Source: Xanthostigma xanthostigma
Lineage: Eukaryota; Arthropoda; Insecta; Raphidioptera; Raphidiidae
Reading direction: 5' to 3'
DNA length: 64,000 nt
Assembly (NCBI GenBank): GCA_963575645.1
Contig: OY754469.1
Coordinates: forward strand, 11,736,001-11,800,000
In this document: piece by piece, positions 42,846 to 53,689 of the stretch
Position numbering within the stretch: position 1 is the stretch's first letter
How the letters are laid out: the number at the start of each line of letters is the position of its first letter
The notes under the pieces: model-generated
What the model was told of the DNA's origin: nothing
Seen by the model: only the letters and a program-made list of their open reading frames with translations
Databases searched by the model: none
Translations under genes and position numbers: made by a program

Positions 42846-43118
42846 TAGCCCCGGATTTAGGGGGGGAGGCACTCGCCTCGGGTGACAGTTTCGTGGGGCG
42901 CTAAATCATAATATAATATGGTTGAAAACCTACACCCAATCTGTCCTTTTTCCGATTTACTCCATCTGCTTGTTTTCTGACGGTTTTACGCCCCATGTGA
43001 TGGCACACTTACAAATTTATTTAGTTTTTTTTAATTAATTTATGTCAAACGCCGGATAGATGGGGGCGCAATTATCAAGTTTCTGCCCCGCTTTGAAAAA
43101 ATCGTAGATCCGGGGCTG
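42846..43118. mobile_element. 273-bp hAT-like miniature element with 8-bp TSD
   Basis: Ends TAGCCCCGGATTTA and inverse CAGCCCCGGATCTA. Flanks CGATTTGT (42838-42845) and CAATTTGT (43119-43126) agree at seven of eight positions. Interior has G-rich words (GGGGGGGAGGCACTCGCC, GTGGGGCGC) near the ends. Non-coding. Confidence 0.8.
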
Positions 43119-43126
43119 CAATTTGT

Positions 43127-43426
43127 ATTTCAGAATACAAAGAAAGCATCGTTCTAGACATTAAACGTTGGATTTCTACAAACAAGGTGCCAAAATCGTT
43201 CTAAATACCGGTCGAATGTCATCTTTTTTCATTTAAAAAAATAGAATGCCACAATTTCAAACGGACCCCGAAAAAAATCAACCGAGCCCATTTTATTCGA
43301 GTTCGCGTTTATCGAGGTCACTCCTAGTCAAAGCTTCGGTCGGCCTCTATGGGACAACATTTGCGTCGGACATCGGGCCTCCCATTCAAGTATCACAAGT
43401 ACCTATGTTAATGTAGTACATCATCA
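43127..43426. other. Unassigned interval
   Basis: Nothing recognisable. Confidence 0.4.
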
Positions 43427-43434
43427 TTCTATAT

Positions 43435-43981
43435 CAGAGGTTCCCAAACTTTTTTGTCTCGTAGACCACTTGTCATGTTTTTCGGTTTTGGGTAGACCCC
43501 CTGCTTATCTGATATTGATTTTTTGCAAATTCATTAATTTCAAATGTATTCTTGACAACCGGTATAGTGCTACTCACTTTGAACGATTTAAATTTATAAC
43601 AGTAGTGAAATGTAGTGTGAAATGTTTAGAAATGTTTAGTTTTATACATTTATTAATTAGGTTCAAATTAAACGAATCAAATTAAAATTTACTTTCTGTC
43701 ACATAAGATAATTAAGCAAAAAATAAATCCTTTTAGTGTGAGGGATGAACCTGGTGCTTTAATAATAAATTTTCAACATTTGGCATCAATTTAGTTAGAT
43801 TTAATCTTAAATCTCTTCGGTTAACGATTTTCAGTTTGTTTCTTTTTTTGTTAGGAGATTCACTATCGTTGACCCCCATTTTCATTTCATGGACCCCCAA
43901 TTTTTTTTCCTGCTGACATGGACCCCTTGCAAGTTGTCGTCGACCCCTGAGGGTCGATATAGACCACTTTGGGAATCACTG
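43435..43981 (+). mobile_element. 547-bp hAT element L with perfect 8-bp TSD, copy 1
   Basis: Starts CAGAGGTTCCCAAACTTTTT and ends GACCACTTTGGGAATCACTG. TTCTATAT flanks both sides exactly (43427-43434, 43982-43989). GTAGACC and GTCGACCCC words occur inside both ends. The interior is AT-rich and matches 57686-58223 in reverse. Termini of this form belong to hAT. The frame 43470-43685 is incidental. Confidence 0.93.
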
Positions 43982-43989
43982 TTCTATAT

Positions 43990-45172
43990 TATACAATCGT
44001 AAAGGCAAATCGAATCTCTTGTCATTAATATGCAGCCATAGTCACGGCTCGGACACCATATATGTGTAACGTTGACTCCATTCACACCATACTGGTCAAT
44101 TGCCAGTGGTTAATGTACTAAAATCATTGAAAGACATGTAAGTTTACACGGGATTACTTATTGACGAATCCGTCTCTTGAATTAATAATTTAAAAAAAGT
44201 GTGAGCCTCATCCGTATAAGCTCACGGAGAAAGTGAAACTTCTTTAGAGCTATTCATATAATATGGTATTTGATTTGGATTAGGTATTCGCCAACATATA
44301 AGAACACATATTATTTATATATCTGTATATATGAAAATCTCGTGTCACGATGTTTTCCGCGCTAATCTCCGAAACGACTGAATTGATTTTAATAAAATTT
44401 TGTAAATGTGTCTTGCTTGGCCCAACTTACACTATAGGATAGATAGATAGATTTATTTCGAGAATAGCTTAAAAGCTGTGAAATTAGATTGTAACATATT
44501 TTATTTTAAGAGAGACCATAAGTTATCATCCATCACACGGCACACTGTGCAACAGACAAGACAACTGAAACAAGTTCGCGATTTATTTGGTAAAAACGAG
44601 TTTATATTATAGTTTTTATGTATCTAGATGATTAAAAACTGGACACATATGAAATGTATGTGAAAATGTATCATGTTCGTTCAAGACTGGTTTCGAACCG
44701 ATCTGAGTTTAATTAAGCGAAAATTATAAGAGAAACAAGGTTGAATCATATCCCCTTTAAGGTTACAGATCTCTCCTTCAACGGCACAGAAAATTTCAAA
44801 CAGATACGTCGCTAGAGAAATTTTACTTCAACAATTATAATAAGTCTTTATTTAGATACAAGTGTACCTACAGCGATAGCTGATTTCTATTCTGCCCCAT
44901 TCAAAAATATTGCTACAAATAAATTTTATAATAATGAACCGTTAACAACAATATGTAGAATATACTTGACGATTAATATTAACAAGTAGTATGAATATGA
45001 TGTTTGTTCTTTTTTTCATATTTACTGAATCACCTTTCATGAAAAAAATTTCTCCGAACGTTTTATTTCCTATAATTGGTATTCAACATTCTAAAAAATT
45101 TCGAAAATATGATAAGTTTTTTATAGCCACAAAACCCTTAAAACTTCCAACTTAGCTTAAGCAACGAATAAT
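43990..45172. other. Unassigned interval with repeat fragments
   Basis: Repeat G occurs at 44310-44430 and a fragment of repeat D at 44680-44735. A (GATA)n-like tract is at 44435-44455. No gene seen. Confidence 0.45.
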
Positions 45173-46340
45173 TCTAGATGGAAAAGTCGAAAGCAGAACA
45201 TTTGACTTAGGAACTTTGTTTGGACTAGTTAGGAGATAAACATACTAAAAGTCCTTACCCCTCCGAGGTACGCCCGAAGGGGGGGAGCACAAAGAAAGTC
45301 CCGTTTTTTGGTATTTTGCTTTCATCTCGAAAACGGTACGTCGTACGAAATTTTGTTGGAATACATAATGAAAGCTGATAAAATTCTCTACAACTTTAGT
45401 TTTCACACTTTTTATCTATCTCCAATCTTTGCCTAGCTATGAGCTCCGAAAAATGGTCGATTTTCAAAAATGTGTTAAATTCTCTGTAGCACATTGTGTC
45501 AATACGAATTTGTCAAAATCATTTCGTATCGCTCATCCACACTATTAAAAACACCCACACACTATTAAAAAATAACATAAGCTGGCAGTACCTCCACACA
45601 GGGCCCTCTTTCCCACTGGGCACTCTGGCACGTGCCCAGGGCCCCGCGATCGATAGGGACCCCCTAGTTTAATGGTATACTAAGTACCTAAACTGTTTTA
45701 AACCAAAATCATCAGTGAACTATTTTTCATATACTTATTTTTTTTGTGTCCTTCATGTTAAAATTGGGAACGTGATCCTTTTAAATATATGCATTTTATA
45801 TCACATTCCTCGACTTAGAATCTAGAACCTTGTTTATCTATTTTCTTTGTCTATTCTAACAAAATAGTGCTCTGTTAAGGTCATAGGGGCCCCATAATCC
45901 TAATGTGCCCAGGGCCTTCAATAGGTTAAAGCTTATGTTATTTTTTAATAGTGTGTGGGTGTTTTTAATAGTTTGGATGAGCGATACGAAATGATTTTGA
46001 CAAATTCGTATTGTTACAATGTGCTACAGAGAATTTAACACATTTTTGAAAATCGACCATTTTTCGGAGCTCATAGCTAGGCAAAGATTGGAGATAGATA
46101 AAAAGTGTGAAAGCTAAAGTTGTAGAGAATTTTATCAGCTTTCATTATGTATTACAACAAAATTTCGTACGACGTACCGTTTTCGAGATGAAAGCAAAAA
46201 ACCAAAAAACGGGACCTTCTTTGTGCTCCCCCCCTTCGGGCGTACCTCAGAGGGGCAAGGACTTTTAGTATGTTTATCTCCTAACTAGTCCAAACAAAGT
46301 TCCTAAGTCAAATGTTCTGCTTTCGACTTTTCCATCTAGA
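45173..46340. repeat. 1,168-bp palindrome with 411-bp arms
   Basis: Left arm 45173-45583 and right arm 45930-46340 are inverse copies with only scattered mismatches by eye (about a dozen). Arms start TCTAGATGGAAAAGTCGAAA and contain GGTACGCCCGAAGGGGGGGA and CTCGAAAACGGTACGTCGTA. Arms this similar imply recent formation or gene conversion. The loop holds a separate GC-bounded segment. No coding frame or clear flanking duplication. Confidence 0.93.
45600..45915. mobile_element. Possible miniature element in the palindrome loop
   Basis: GC-rich edges (CAGGGCCCTCTTTCCCACTG, GTGCCCAGGGCCCC on the left; GGGGCCCCATAAT, GTGCCCAGGGCC on the right) enclose an AT-rich core. Terminal words such as CAGGGCCC fit a DNA transposon, but the edges are not clean inverses and no duplication is seen. 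Confidence 0.4.
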
Positions 46341-46777
46341 TGCCCCTTATGAGCACTCATTGACTAAACTAACTGTAATTATTTTATCGTCTCTGAAATG
46401 TATGCGATGAATAATCGTGTTTTAGATAAGCGTTACTGTAAGTAAAAGTTTTTTTCCGTAATTCTTTTCACTGAATCATTTGTGATTAAGACATTTGTTG
46501 ATTTGTCATAACAAAAAAATACAAATGCATTTTTACCTTGCATTTTTATCATTTCTTGTAATCAAATTTGAACGGGAAAACCTATGATTAAAAAAAGGAA
46601 GTTTCTCTTATTTAATCATTGATTCAATTCAGATTAGATAATAATAATTTTAATTGTTACAAATGTTACAAATATTATTATCTAGAAAACTCTAAGTTTA
46701 AAGATAAGAATGTATATTAAAAATCATGTGAAGCATTTAATAAATAAAATTTACATTGCAAGACTTTAAATGTAAAA
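46341..46777. other. Unassigned AT-rich interval
   Basis: Nothing recognisable. Confidence 0.4.
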
Positions 46778-47178
46778 GCCGCTGCACACTAGTTTTTATT
46801 GCTGGAATCGTTGGCTGGCTGCGAGGTTGGAAATGACGTCACTGCGGGCTCGCGTGCGTGGTCACAAGCTATGGATTTCAAAATTAGAACCGAGATTATT
46901 TTTCGTGCTTGTTTTGACCAAGCACCTATCAGAATACAGTCTCTTGTCACGTGGGCGACATTGGCAAACGCCCACAAATAAACACGGCGTTCTGTTCAGA
47001 GACAATAAACGTTCAATTTTGTTAACTGCGCGCGCCCTAAACCCATTTACAAAGCCAGCTTGAAAACAACCATCGTGTGAAGCGAATAAGTAAAAATCAT
47101 CATGAAATCCAGCGCTACAGCACGCTTGAAACTTAACTGCGAAATCTAGCAAGGAATCTAGCGCCTCGTGTGCAGCCT
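46778..47178. mobile_element. Harbinger-like element J, two-ended copy
   Basis: GCCGCTGCACACTAG on the left and inverse GGCTGCACACGAGGCGCTAG on the right, with TAA near both sides. GAATCTAGCAAGGAATCTAGC beside the right end is itself repeated. The right ~190 bp match 32606-32830 and 58262-58434. Both strands are open for 60-96 codons, an effect of the less AT-rich composition. PIF-Harbinger is a guess from the TAA and GC-rich end. Confidence 0.55.
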
Positions 47179-47351
47179 AAGAGGAATTTAGTTCCGTCCT
47201 GCTTTATAAATTTTGCACACTGCCGGACGTATTTTTTGATTCGAGGATAAATTGTTGGCGTCTAATGTGTCCCTTCTTATTTTTCAAGACTTTTTCTGCG
47301 TCGGTATTTTGTGTGTGGTTTCAAAAGATGTATATAAATTGAGTAAAATTA

Positions 47352-48129
47352 TTGAAGGAGATTTATTTGGTTGAGGAACAATAGATAAATAAGCTTTACC
47401 AGAGTATAGCTTGTGGCCAACGTTTCGAAAAATATATTTTCAACATCAGGGCCTCAATGCAAGTTGAGATGGTTAATTGTGCAAATTATTGTATATTATA
47501 CATGATCATTTATTATGAATTTCAACAGTTTTTAAATTTAAAAATATCATAAAACAGTTTTTAAATAAAAATATTGTTTTGTCCAATATGAAAATAAATA
47601 CACCTATCCCCCGATTTACACGGTAGATACGTTCCTGAGAAAAACGTGTAAATCGAAAATTAAAAATTTTCAAGTCAAAACCGTGTAAATCGAAATGCTT
47701 GCAGAAAATGCATAATTTTGCTATTTAACAGTTGTGATTTTTTTCAATATTTTTAGGTGTACACAGAAATAAAAATAAAATGCATTGACAGGTTCTGAAA
47801 CTGTGAAACTTTCACTCAAATACAATTTTCCGTAGATAAAACTTTAATTTTATGCGAAGAAATACAGACATAGTGTGCGTGTGCAGCATAAGTCAGCACA
47901 TAAGCTTGGGATTCCCCGTGAGATGTGTACACAGCGCACGTGTTCAATCACAGTAGCATTTAGTAGAGTGCGATAAAAACAAAAAAAAACTTATTTGGAA
48001 AACCGTGTAAAAGCGAAAACGTGTAAAACAAGTACCGTGTAAATCGGAGGATGGATGTATTGTATATTTTTCGAAACGTTGGTAAAGATTATTTTTCAAT
48101 TGTTCCTCAACCAAATAAATCTCCTTCAA
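47352..48129 (+). mobile_element. TA-flanked miniature element K, copy 2, interrupted
   Basis: Ends TTGAAGGAGATTTATTTGGT and its inverse, with TA on both sides. Interior matches 32977-33297 up to 47600, then resumes after 48059. The extra 457 bp are a separate element with its own ends and TA duplication. Confidence 0.88.
47601..48057. mobile_element. 457-bp TA-flanked element nested in K copy 2
   Basis: Ends CACCTATCCCCCGATTTACA and inverse CATCCATCCTCCGATTTACA, each beside TA. K copy 1 reads GAATATTGTA at the equivalent site with a single TA, which is the empty site. CCGTGTAAATCG and GTGTAAAAGC words recur near the ends. Mariner-type by the TA duplication. No transposase. Confidence 0.9.
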
Positions 48130-48955
48130 TACATATTTTAGGAACAAAACTCCTACTAAGAATGAGTAAAATTATCTTTTTTTTGCAACAATTGTAAAAC
48201 TAACGTGGAAAAATTATTGATCGTTCGATTGTATAAAAAAGTCATTTCTCCCTGACTTGACTGGATAATCATCGTTTTCACATAAATAGTACCAATATTT
48301 TGGTTCAGACAGCGGATGTAAAAACAGTATTTGGTACCTTGTATAATGATTGTATTCACAGACATCATTTATGCATATATTAATATAAATACTACATACA
48401 CATAATATTATTATATGTCTGGACCATTCATTCATGCTACACAGTTGGCATTAGTGTGCAAGCATATGTGTGTTTTGTGACGCAATTTCCTCCATCATCA
48501 TTTCGGACCATTGCCACGCGCATTCCAAAGTCGGAAGAACGTTTTATATCCCTCTCTTTCTGTATCTTTGTCCTCCCGATGTCAAAACGAGAGTGCGTTT
48601 CGAAATAATATCTGAAATAATATATTGACAGGTAAGACATGACTCGTTGGTTCATAATTTTTACCGAAAAAGAGAAAATAATTAAGTATTTCATTAATAT
48701 TTCGATATTAAAAAATTAAACTTAATTTTATTAAAAAATAAGGGTCCAGTTCGATAACACTATGCACTCAAATTTTGAAATTTTTTTTTTTAAGTCATAG
48801 AAAACGCTAAATTATGACGTTCAAAAAAAAAAAACTTTGCGGATTATTCACAAATTTCCTCAAAAATACGTGAAAAAAATGGAACTACTTTTCGTCTTTC
48901 ACTGTCATTTTTTGAATCTAACCAATCAAAAATCACAAATACACGTCATAGCAAC
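48130..48955. other. Unassigned interval
   Basis: AT-rich with short overlapping minus frames; no gene or repeat copy. Confidence 0.4.
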
Positions 48956-48959
48956 TGGT

Positions 48960-49262
48960 GTAGAATTATTGTATAACTATCTCACTTTGTATGCAGCTTT
49001 CGATTGTGTTATGGAAGCAGGGTCGTATTTACAATTCGCATACCCGTTTATCGTTCACCCCGGAATTGTTTTTTTAAAAACTCCACATTTGCCCCTTCTC
49101 GTTTCACTGCGAGACAATTCGCATACCCCTTTATCGTTCACCCCAGAATTACAATTCGCATACCCGTTTATCGTTCACCCCGGAATTGTTTTTTTAAAAA
49201 CTCCACATTTGCCCCTTCCCGTTTCACTGCGAGACAATTCGCATACCCCTTTATCAAAAAAA
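48960..49262 (-). repeat. Two-unit tandem repeat related to the 14.7-kb array
   Basis: Units of about 128 bp (49036 and 49155) share CCGGAATTGTTTTTTTAAAA, CTCCACATTTGCCCCTTC and GTTTCACTGCGAGACAATTC. In reverse complement they parallel the 81-bp units at 14.7 kb (CAGTGAAA...GGGG, GGAGTTTTTAAAA, CCGGGGTG). Both loci have ACAAAGTGAGATAGTT outside the array, so they are two copies of one element. The 149-codon frame across it follows from repetition. Confidence 0.75.
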
Positions 49263-49264
49263 GC

Positions 49265-49734
49265 GGTGGTGAATTATTTTTTTTAATTTAAAATTCGTTT
49301 TATAAATTTAAATTTCCAAATACGACTATGCCCTGAACGTTCAATTGTATTTGATTCCAACCAATTGATATTTCTATCTTTGTTTATCATAGATACAGGT
49401 ATATATAACTTTCTCTTTTCTTATCACTATATGAGACAAGATAGCGATCGCTATAGTAAATAATATACTCTAAATCAACTTATTATACCATATTTAATTT
49501 TTTTAAATTAATTTATAAAAATTAATTTTCCGCACTTAAAACGACCAATAACGCTGTTATATGTTATATAAAACAATAATTGTGAATTTCCAGTGGATAT
49601 TTTGCATAGCAAGTTATCGTACTCTTACCAAAAATAATTACTTATTAATTTTTTAACTCAATTCTGAAGAAGCTCCAAATACGGACCGAAACGTCAGCTG
49701 TTGAATTATAATTTTATAATTTTTGTCAATATAT
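49265..49734. other. Unassigned AT-rich interval
   Basis: Only CCGAAACGTCAGCTG near 49690 recalls the GAAACGTTG words found in nearby miniature elements. Confidence 0.4.
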
Positions 49735-49737
49735 ATA

Positions 49738-49806
49738 TAGTCTGAAAAAATTGGTCGATAATTTTATTGATTTGAAGAGCTCTATTCAAACGTTAATCAA
49801 AGATCA
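49738..49806 (+). repeat. Copy of the ~70-bp family with linear head
   Basis: GTCTGAAAAAATTGGTCGAT, AATTTTATTGATTTGAAGAG, CTCTATTCAAACGTTAATCA and AAGATCAG follow the family order. No palindromic head and no clear flanking repeats. Confidence 0.6.
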
Positions 49807-49875
49807 GGATGTTTATCTTATCATGATTCTCTTTGGCGTATATCATATTTGAAAGTATAATATAGGTACACAATA

Positions 49876-50295
49876 ATAATAATAATAAGTTTATTAATGC
49901 TAAGACTTAAATAAGTACGCACAAGTCAAATACATGAAGTATAATACTAAAATTACAATTCTGGTTCGTACAAACATTTATTAACAAGGTAGATCCTCAA
50001 GACTGATTTAAATTTTTTATTATTTTTTATTTCATTTGGCAATTTGTTATATATCCTTTACATATTGGCGTGCTGGTAAGATGGTAATCTCATTGAGTTC
50101 ATTGAATGAATCTGATGTGGTACTTTGGTAATCGCTTGAAGGGCCATTTTTTGCAACCCAAAAATACGTTCTGCTAAAGGGCCTCCTCCCCAGACTAGAA
50201 TTCCGTACTGGATGCGAGAATGTCATACCGATACATAAAATAATGCATTACAATCTAAGCACATAAACTAGTATTGTTATTGTTTATCAATGTTA
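49876..50295 (-). pseudogene. LINE reverse-transcriptase C-terminal relic (Jockey-like)
   Basis: On the minus strand the frame reads FYVSV, a stop, then HSRIQYGILVWGG, ERIFGLQKMALQAI, LPSYQHANM, a stop, and LPNEIKNNKKFKSV. This Y-G-I-x-x-W-G...LQK...LP order is the region following the polymerase domain in insect Jockey/CR1-type LINEs. Two in-frame stops and a missing segment show it is dead. An (ATT)n-type tail lies at its 3' end (49876-49890). Everything upstream of this region is absent, as expected for 5' truncation. Confidence 0.75.
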
Positions 50296-51142
50296 TTAAA
50301 TGCATTAATAGCTGTTTGGCGAAGATACTCGATTTCCTGTAATCTGCAGACTCTCCAGTAGATACCTACATATGTTTTTGATGCCGTAAATCTCATAACA
50401 GTTGAGGCATTATAACTCCAGAGTCCTTGACGTGTCCAGACGCTCTGGCAGCACGCACATTGCAGTCCAGACAGCGGGCATCCTGTTGCCTTGCAGCCTC
50501 GTCGATGTTGTTGTGTTGTTCAGTTCCTGTAATTTAACTTGTCAAAATATGACTAATATCCGTGTATGTGGCGCATTCATAAAACTGTATATAAAATATC
50601 GTGTCGATCCAGCTGTCGCCTAAATATTGAAATGATTTCTATTCGTATAAATGACAGTTAATCGGGGTCGACTAATAAAAATAAACAGCCACTTTTTTAA
50701 ACAGCCATGAATAAATATGTTTTTATTCCGGTTCGATTGTTGATATTTTTATATTTTAAAATAGACATTTATTGCTAAAATTATCAACGGTCTTAGCTTC
50801 AAAGAAGTGTTACGCTCGTGCTATTTTTAAGGTATTTGATTGATCTATACGTTAGGGATTGAAAATAGATTGAACTCAGTTGTCGAGCGTCTAGAATCTA
50901 CTATCGTTGGGCTGGTGTAGTTTGTATGGCATTACCGTGGCTTCTCTTAGAGTTCGCAATATGTATTCGTTTAAGAATCGGTGAAAACATCAATTTGGAT
51001 TTATAATAACATACTATGAGTTCAGGTAACCCTTACTGATTAGTTTTTTTGAAGCCACCAACAGCTAGAGATATTTGGGCCCAGTATAAATTGACATTTT
51101 CAGCTATTTTCTTATAATATTAAAACAAGAATTAGTACGGGA
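50296..51142. other. Unassigned interval
   Basis: A mildly GC-richer stretch at 50410-50530 is open in one plus frame but has no domain character. Nothing else recognised. Confidence 0.4.
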
Positions 51143-52425
51143 TACAAGGCTACATTAAAAACAATAATTAATATTCAACGTTTCGGAAACAAAATTTATG
51201 CCTTTCATTAGGACCTTAAGAAGGTTGATGCGTTAGGTACAGACCCAATCAAAAGTGTGTCGAATCCTAAATGGGAACTTTTCCATAATAAATTTTTGCA
51301 AAAAGGTGTAAGTCGATGATACCAATGAATTATTGTCATAATAAATATTTTTTTTTAATATTATTAATTATTTCAGTATATTACTTAATTTGTACAAAGT
51401 TAGGTTAGAAAAAATAAATTTATGTAAATATTTGTATTTTACATATTATTTGCAGTCAATAATTTAAAAAAGAAATTAGAAATACAGTGTAACCTCTTTA
51501 TAACGAATCTCAAGGGACCGAGCACTTTTTTCGTTATAAAGAGTTTTCGTTATATGGAGGGAAGAAAGAAAAATAACCAAATTTCACCTAATTCGTTTAT
51601 TCCAAGCACTTTGCTGACGTTTTTTGCTATGCCAATATTTGTTTTGTATTTTATTAAGTATCTTATGCATGACTTGGGATGTGGTGGAATCATCTTCATT
51701 AAACAATAGGAATTTTTCGATAAGTTTGTCGGCATCAAGTGCTTGTTGAATGTTGCTGATTGTTCAGAATCGTCCTCTTTACGTCTGTAAATATTTGCTG
51801 ACGCCTAAATATGAACATATTTCTTCGTAATAGAGAATGGCAGTTGCGCTATAAAGAGGGTAGTAATGTATGGGCTTTAAGGTAAACCAACCAAATTGTA
51901 AAAATTTCTACGTTATAGGGAGTTTTTCGTTATAACGAAGGACGTTATAAAGAGGTTACACTGTAATAAAAATTAAAATTAAATCATTAAAAAGTTGAAA
52001 ATTCAGTTAAAATTGTCAAGAATAAAAGTTCATACCTAATTGAAAAGTGCTAAGGTTTAATATTTTTTTTGATTGTTTAAAAGTCTCCTAATTAAATTGG
52101 AAAAAATATTAAAATATGCGTAAGACATCAATGCTTTACATAGTTAGTTTTCGGAACTGCTGATATTATTTGGTTATTTGCAAAAAATTCAAACGTACCG
52201 TTTGCATGCTAGGTTGACATATTTTCCATAAGACTACATGTAAAAGTTTTTTTTTAATTTTGACTTTATAAATCTCCTAATGATTTCAGATTTTTTTCAT
52301 TATCTTTGTAAAACGGCTCAACCTCCTTAAAAATTGGCAAATAATGTTTTAAGATTCTGAGGAAGCCATACGTTTTGCCGAAACGTTGATCATTAAACAT
52401 TGTTTTTTTTTTAGGCTTGCATTGT
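51143..52425. mobile_element. Possible 1.3-kb element with inverted edges, enclosing a pogo-like insert
   Basis: ACAAGGCTACATTAAAAACA, ATATTCAACGTTTCGGAA (51143-51190) is roughly inverted at 52365-52425 (GCCGAAACGTTGATCATTAA, TAGGCTTGCATTGT). The pogo-like element at 51485 lies inside. The segment 51966-52035 also recurs inverted at 56140-56215. Confidence 0.45.
51485..51963. mobile_element. 479-bp pogo/Tigger-like element with TA duplication
   Basis: Ends CAGTGTAACCTCTTTATAAC and exact inverse GTTATAAAGAGGTTACACTG, each beside TA (51483-51484, 51964-51965). CAGTGTAACCTC is a pogo/Tigger-type terminus. On the minus strand the region 51745-51570 carries two frame-shifted open pieces (IQQALDADKLIEKFLLFNED in one), which could be the last part of a deleted transposase. 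The element is a deletion derivative and cannot encode activity. Confidence 0.8.
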
Positions 52426-52461
52426 TATGTTATAAACGAGGTGCTTTATTTTATTCTAGAA

Positions 52462-52962
52462 CTAGTGGCCTGGCCCGGCTTCGCTCGAATTTGTAGATTG
52501 CCACCGTTCTTTTTGTCGACTTACGTTCCAAAATTGGTCTTCACGAAAATCGATTTTATTTTAACACGATAATATATGGTCTATGTCGATTCTGAAGGTC
52601 CATTCTAAATATTGGTAAAAAACATTCTTGAAATCGGATGAGTAGTTCCGGAGATTACCCTCTGCATATGCACAAACTCACAAAATTCGCACTCTCTCTT
52701 TATAATATACTAGTGGCCCGGTCCGGCTTCGCCCGAATTTGGAGATTGCCACCGTTTTTTCGTCGACTTACGTTACAAAATTGGTCTCCACGAGAATCGA
52801 TTTTATTTTAACGCGATAGTATATGGGTCTATGTCCATCATGAAGGTCCGTTCTAAATATTGGTAACAAACATTATTGAAATCGGATGAGTAGTTTCGGA
52901 GATTACCCTCCGCATATACACTGCAAACTCACAAAATTCGCACTGTCTCTTTATAATATTAG
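52462..52962 (-). mobile_element. Head-to-tail dimer of ~250-bp Helitron-like units
   Basis: Each unit ends on the minus strand with GGCGAAGCCGGACCGGGCCA then CTAGT (plus coordinates 52462 and 52710) and begins with TATTATAAAGAG. The bodies match (GATTGCCACCGTT, GTCGACTTACGTT, GATGAGTAGTT.CGGAGATTA). The hairpin plus CTAG end is Helitron-like. Head-to-tail dimers are a known product of rolling-circle transposition. Confidence 0.75.
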
Positions 52963-53050
52963 CATAAATAATAAATTAAAAATCCAAATAATACTTTGAC
53001 CAGTTCTTGGATTCTTGGAAACTGGATGCTGTTCCTGGTAGTTCATAATC

Positions 53051-53550
53051 TTAAAAAATGAAATAAGTAAATTGAATGTTGTCAAAAATATTCATCGGAA
53101 ATGGTCTGTTTAAAAGCCGGAGACAGTAAACACAACAAAGTAACAATGGCAGCGTTTCATCAACTATCGGTAGAAATAACAATGGTTCTTGCAGTGCATA
53201 CGGCAGACAATGTGGTCTTCGAAGTGCAGAGCACGAGTGCACTGTTTGGGCAGGTGTATTTGTTTGCCTCGCAGTGGCAGGCGGACCTCTGCCCCAACGC
53301 CGTCGTCGGGCTGACGACTGCAACTCCGTCTGCTGCTACTGCTGCTCCAGCTCCACTGATCCGAACCGATTGACTCATCAGAAGGTGAACACCGGATAGT
53401 CGCAGGCCTTAAACCCTTATTTATGGTAAACGGCAAATATAATGCAACATTTCTTATTCGGAAATTTACCAGAAATAAGACGCGAGGAAAGTCTACTATC
53501 CGGACGCTGAAAATTTCTAATCGATTTATATGTAGATAGTTTTTGAACAA
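53051..53550. other. GC-rich island open in several frames
   Basis: 53190-53375 is markedly GC-rich. It is open on plus for 90 codons from ATG at 53101 (ending PLIRTD) and on minus in three frames of 72, 90 and 128 codons. The 72-codon minus frame has a Cys-containing stretch (ACHCEANKYTCP). Multiple open frames are expected in GC-rich DNA, so none is called a gene, but an exon of a host gene cannot be excluded. CTGCTGCTACTGCTGCTCCA gives a short repetitive part. Confidence 0.3.
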
Positions 53551-53689
53551 AGAAATTGTTGGATTTAAAGGCAGTTGCGTTTTTCTACGTTTTCATGGAA
53601 AAAACATCTTGTGGACTGAATATGCTTATTTTTCTAACGATTACAAAATTTGATCATCATTCTTGCTGTAGACGCCAAAGCCACTCTTC

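Noticed and set aside
46789..47152. Overlapping open frames on both strands as a gene
   Set aside because: They coincide with a miniature element present in three copies, and both strands being open points to composition.
48837..49291. Plus-strand 149-codon frame with internal protein repeats
   Set aside because: Protein repeats mirror the two-unit DNA repeat, and a second overlapping frame is equally open.
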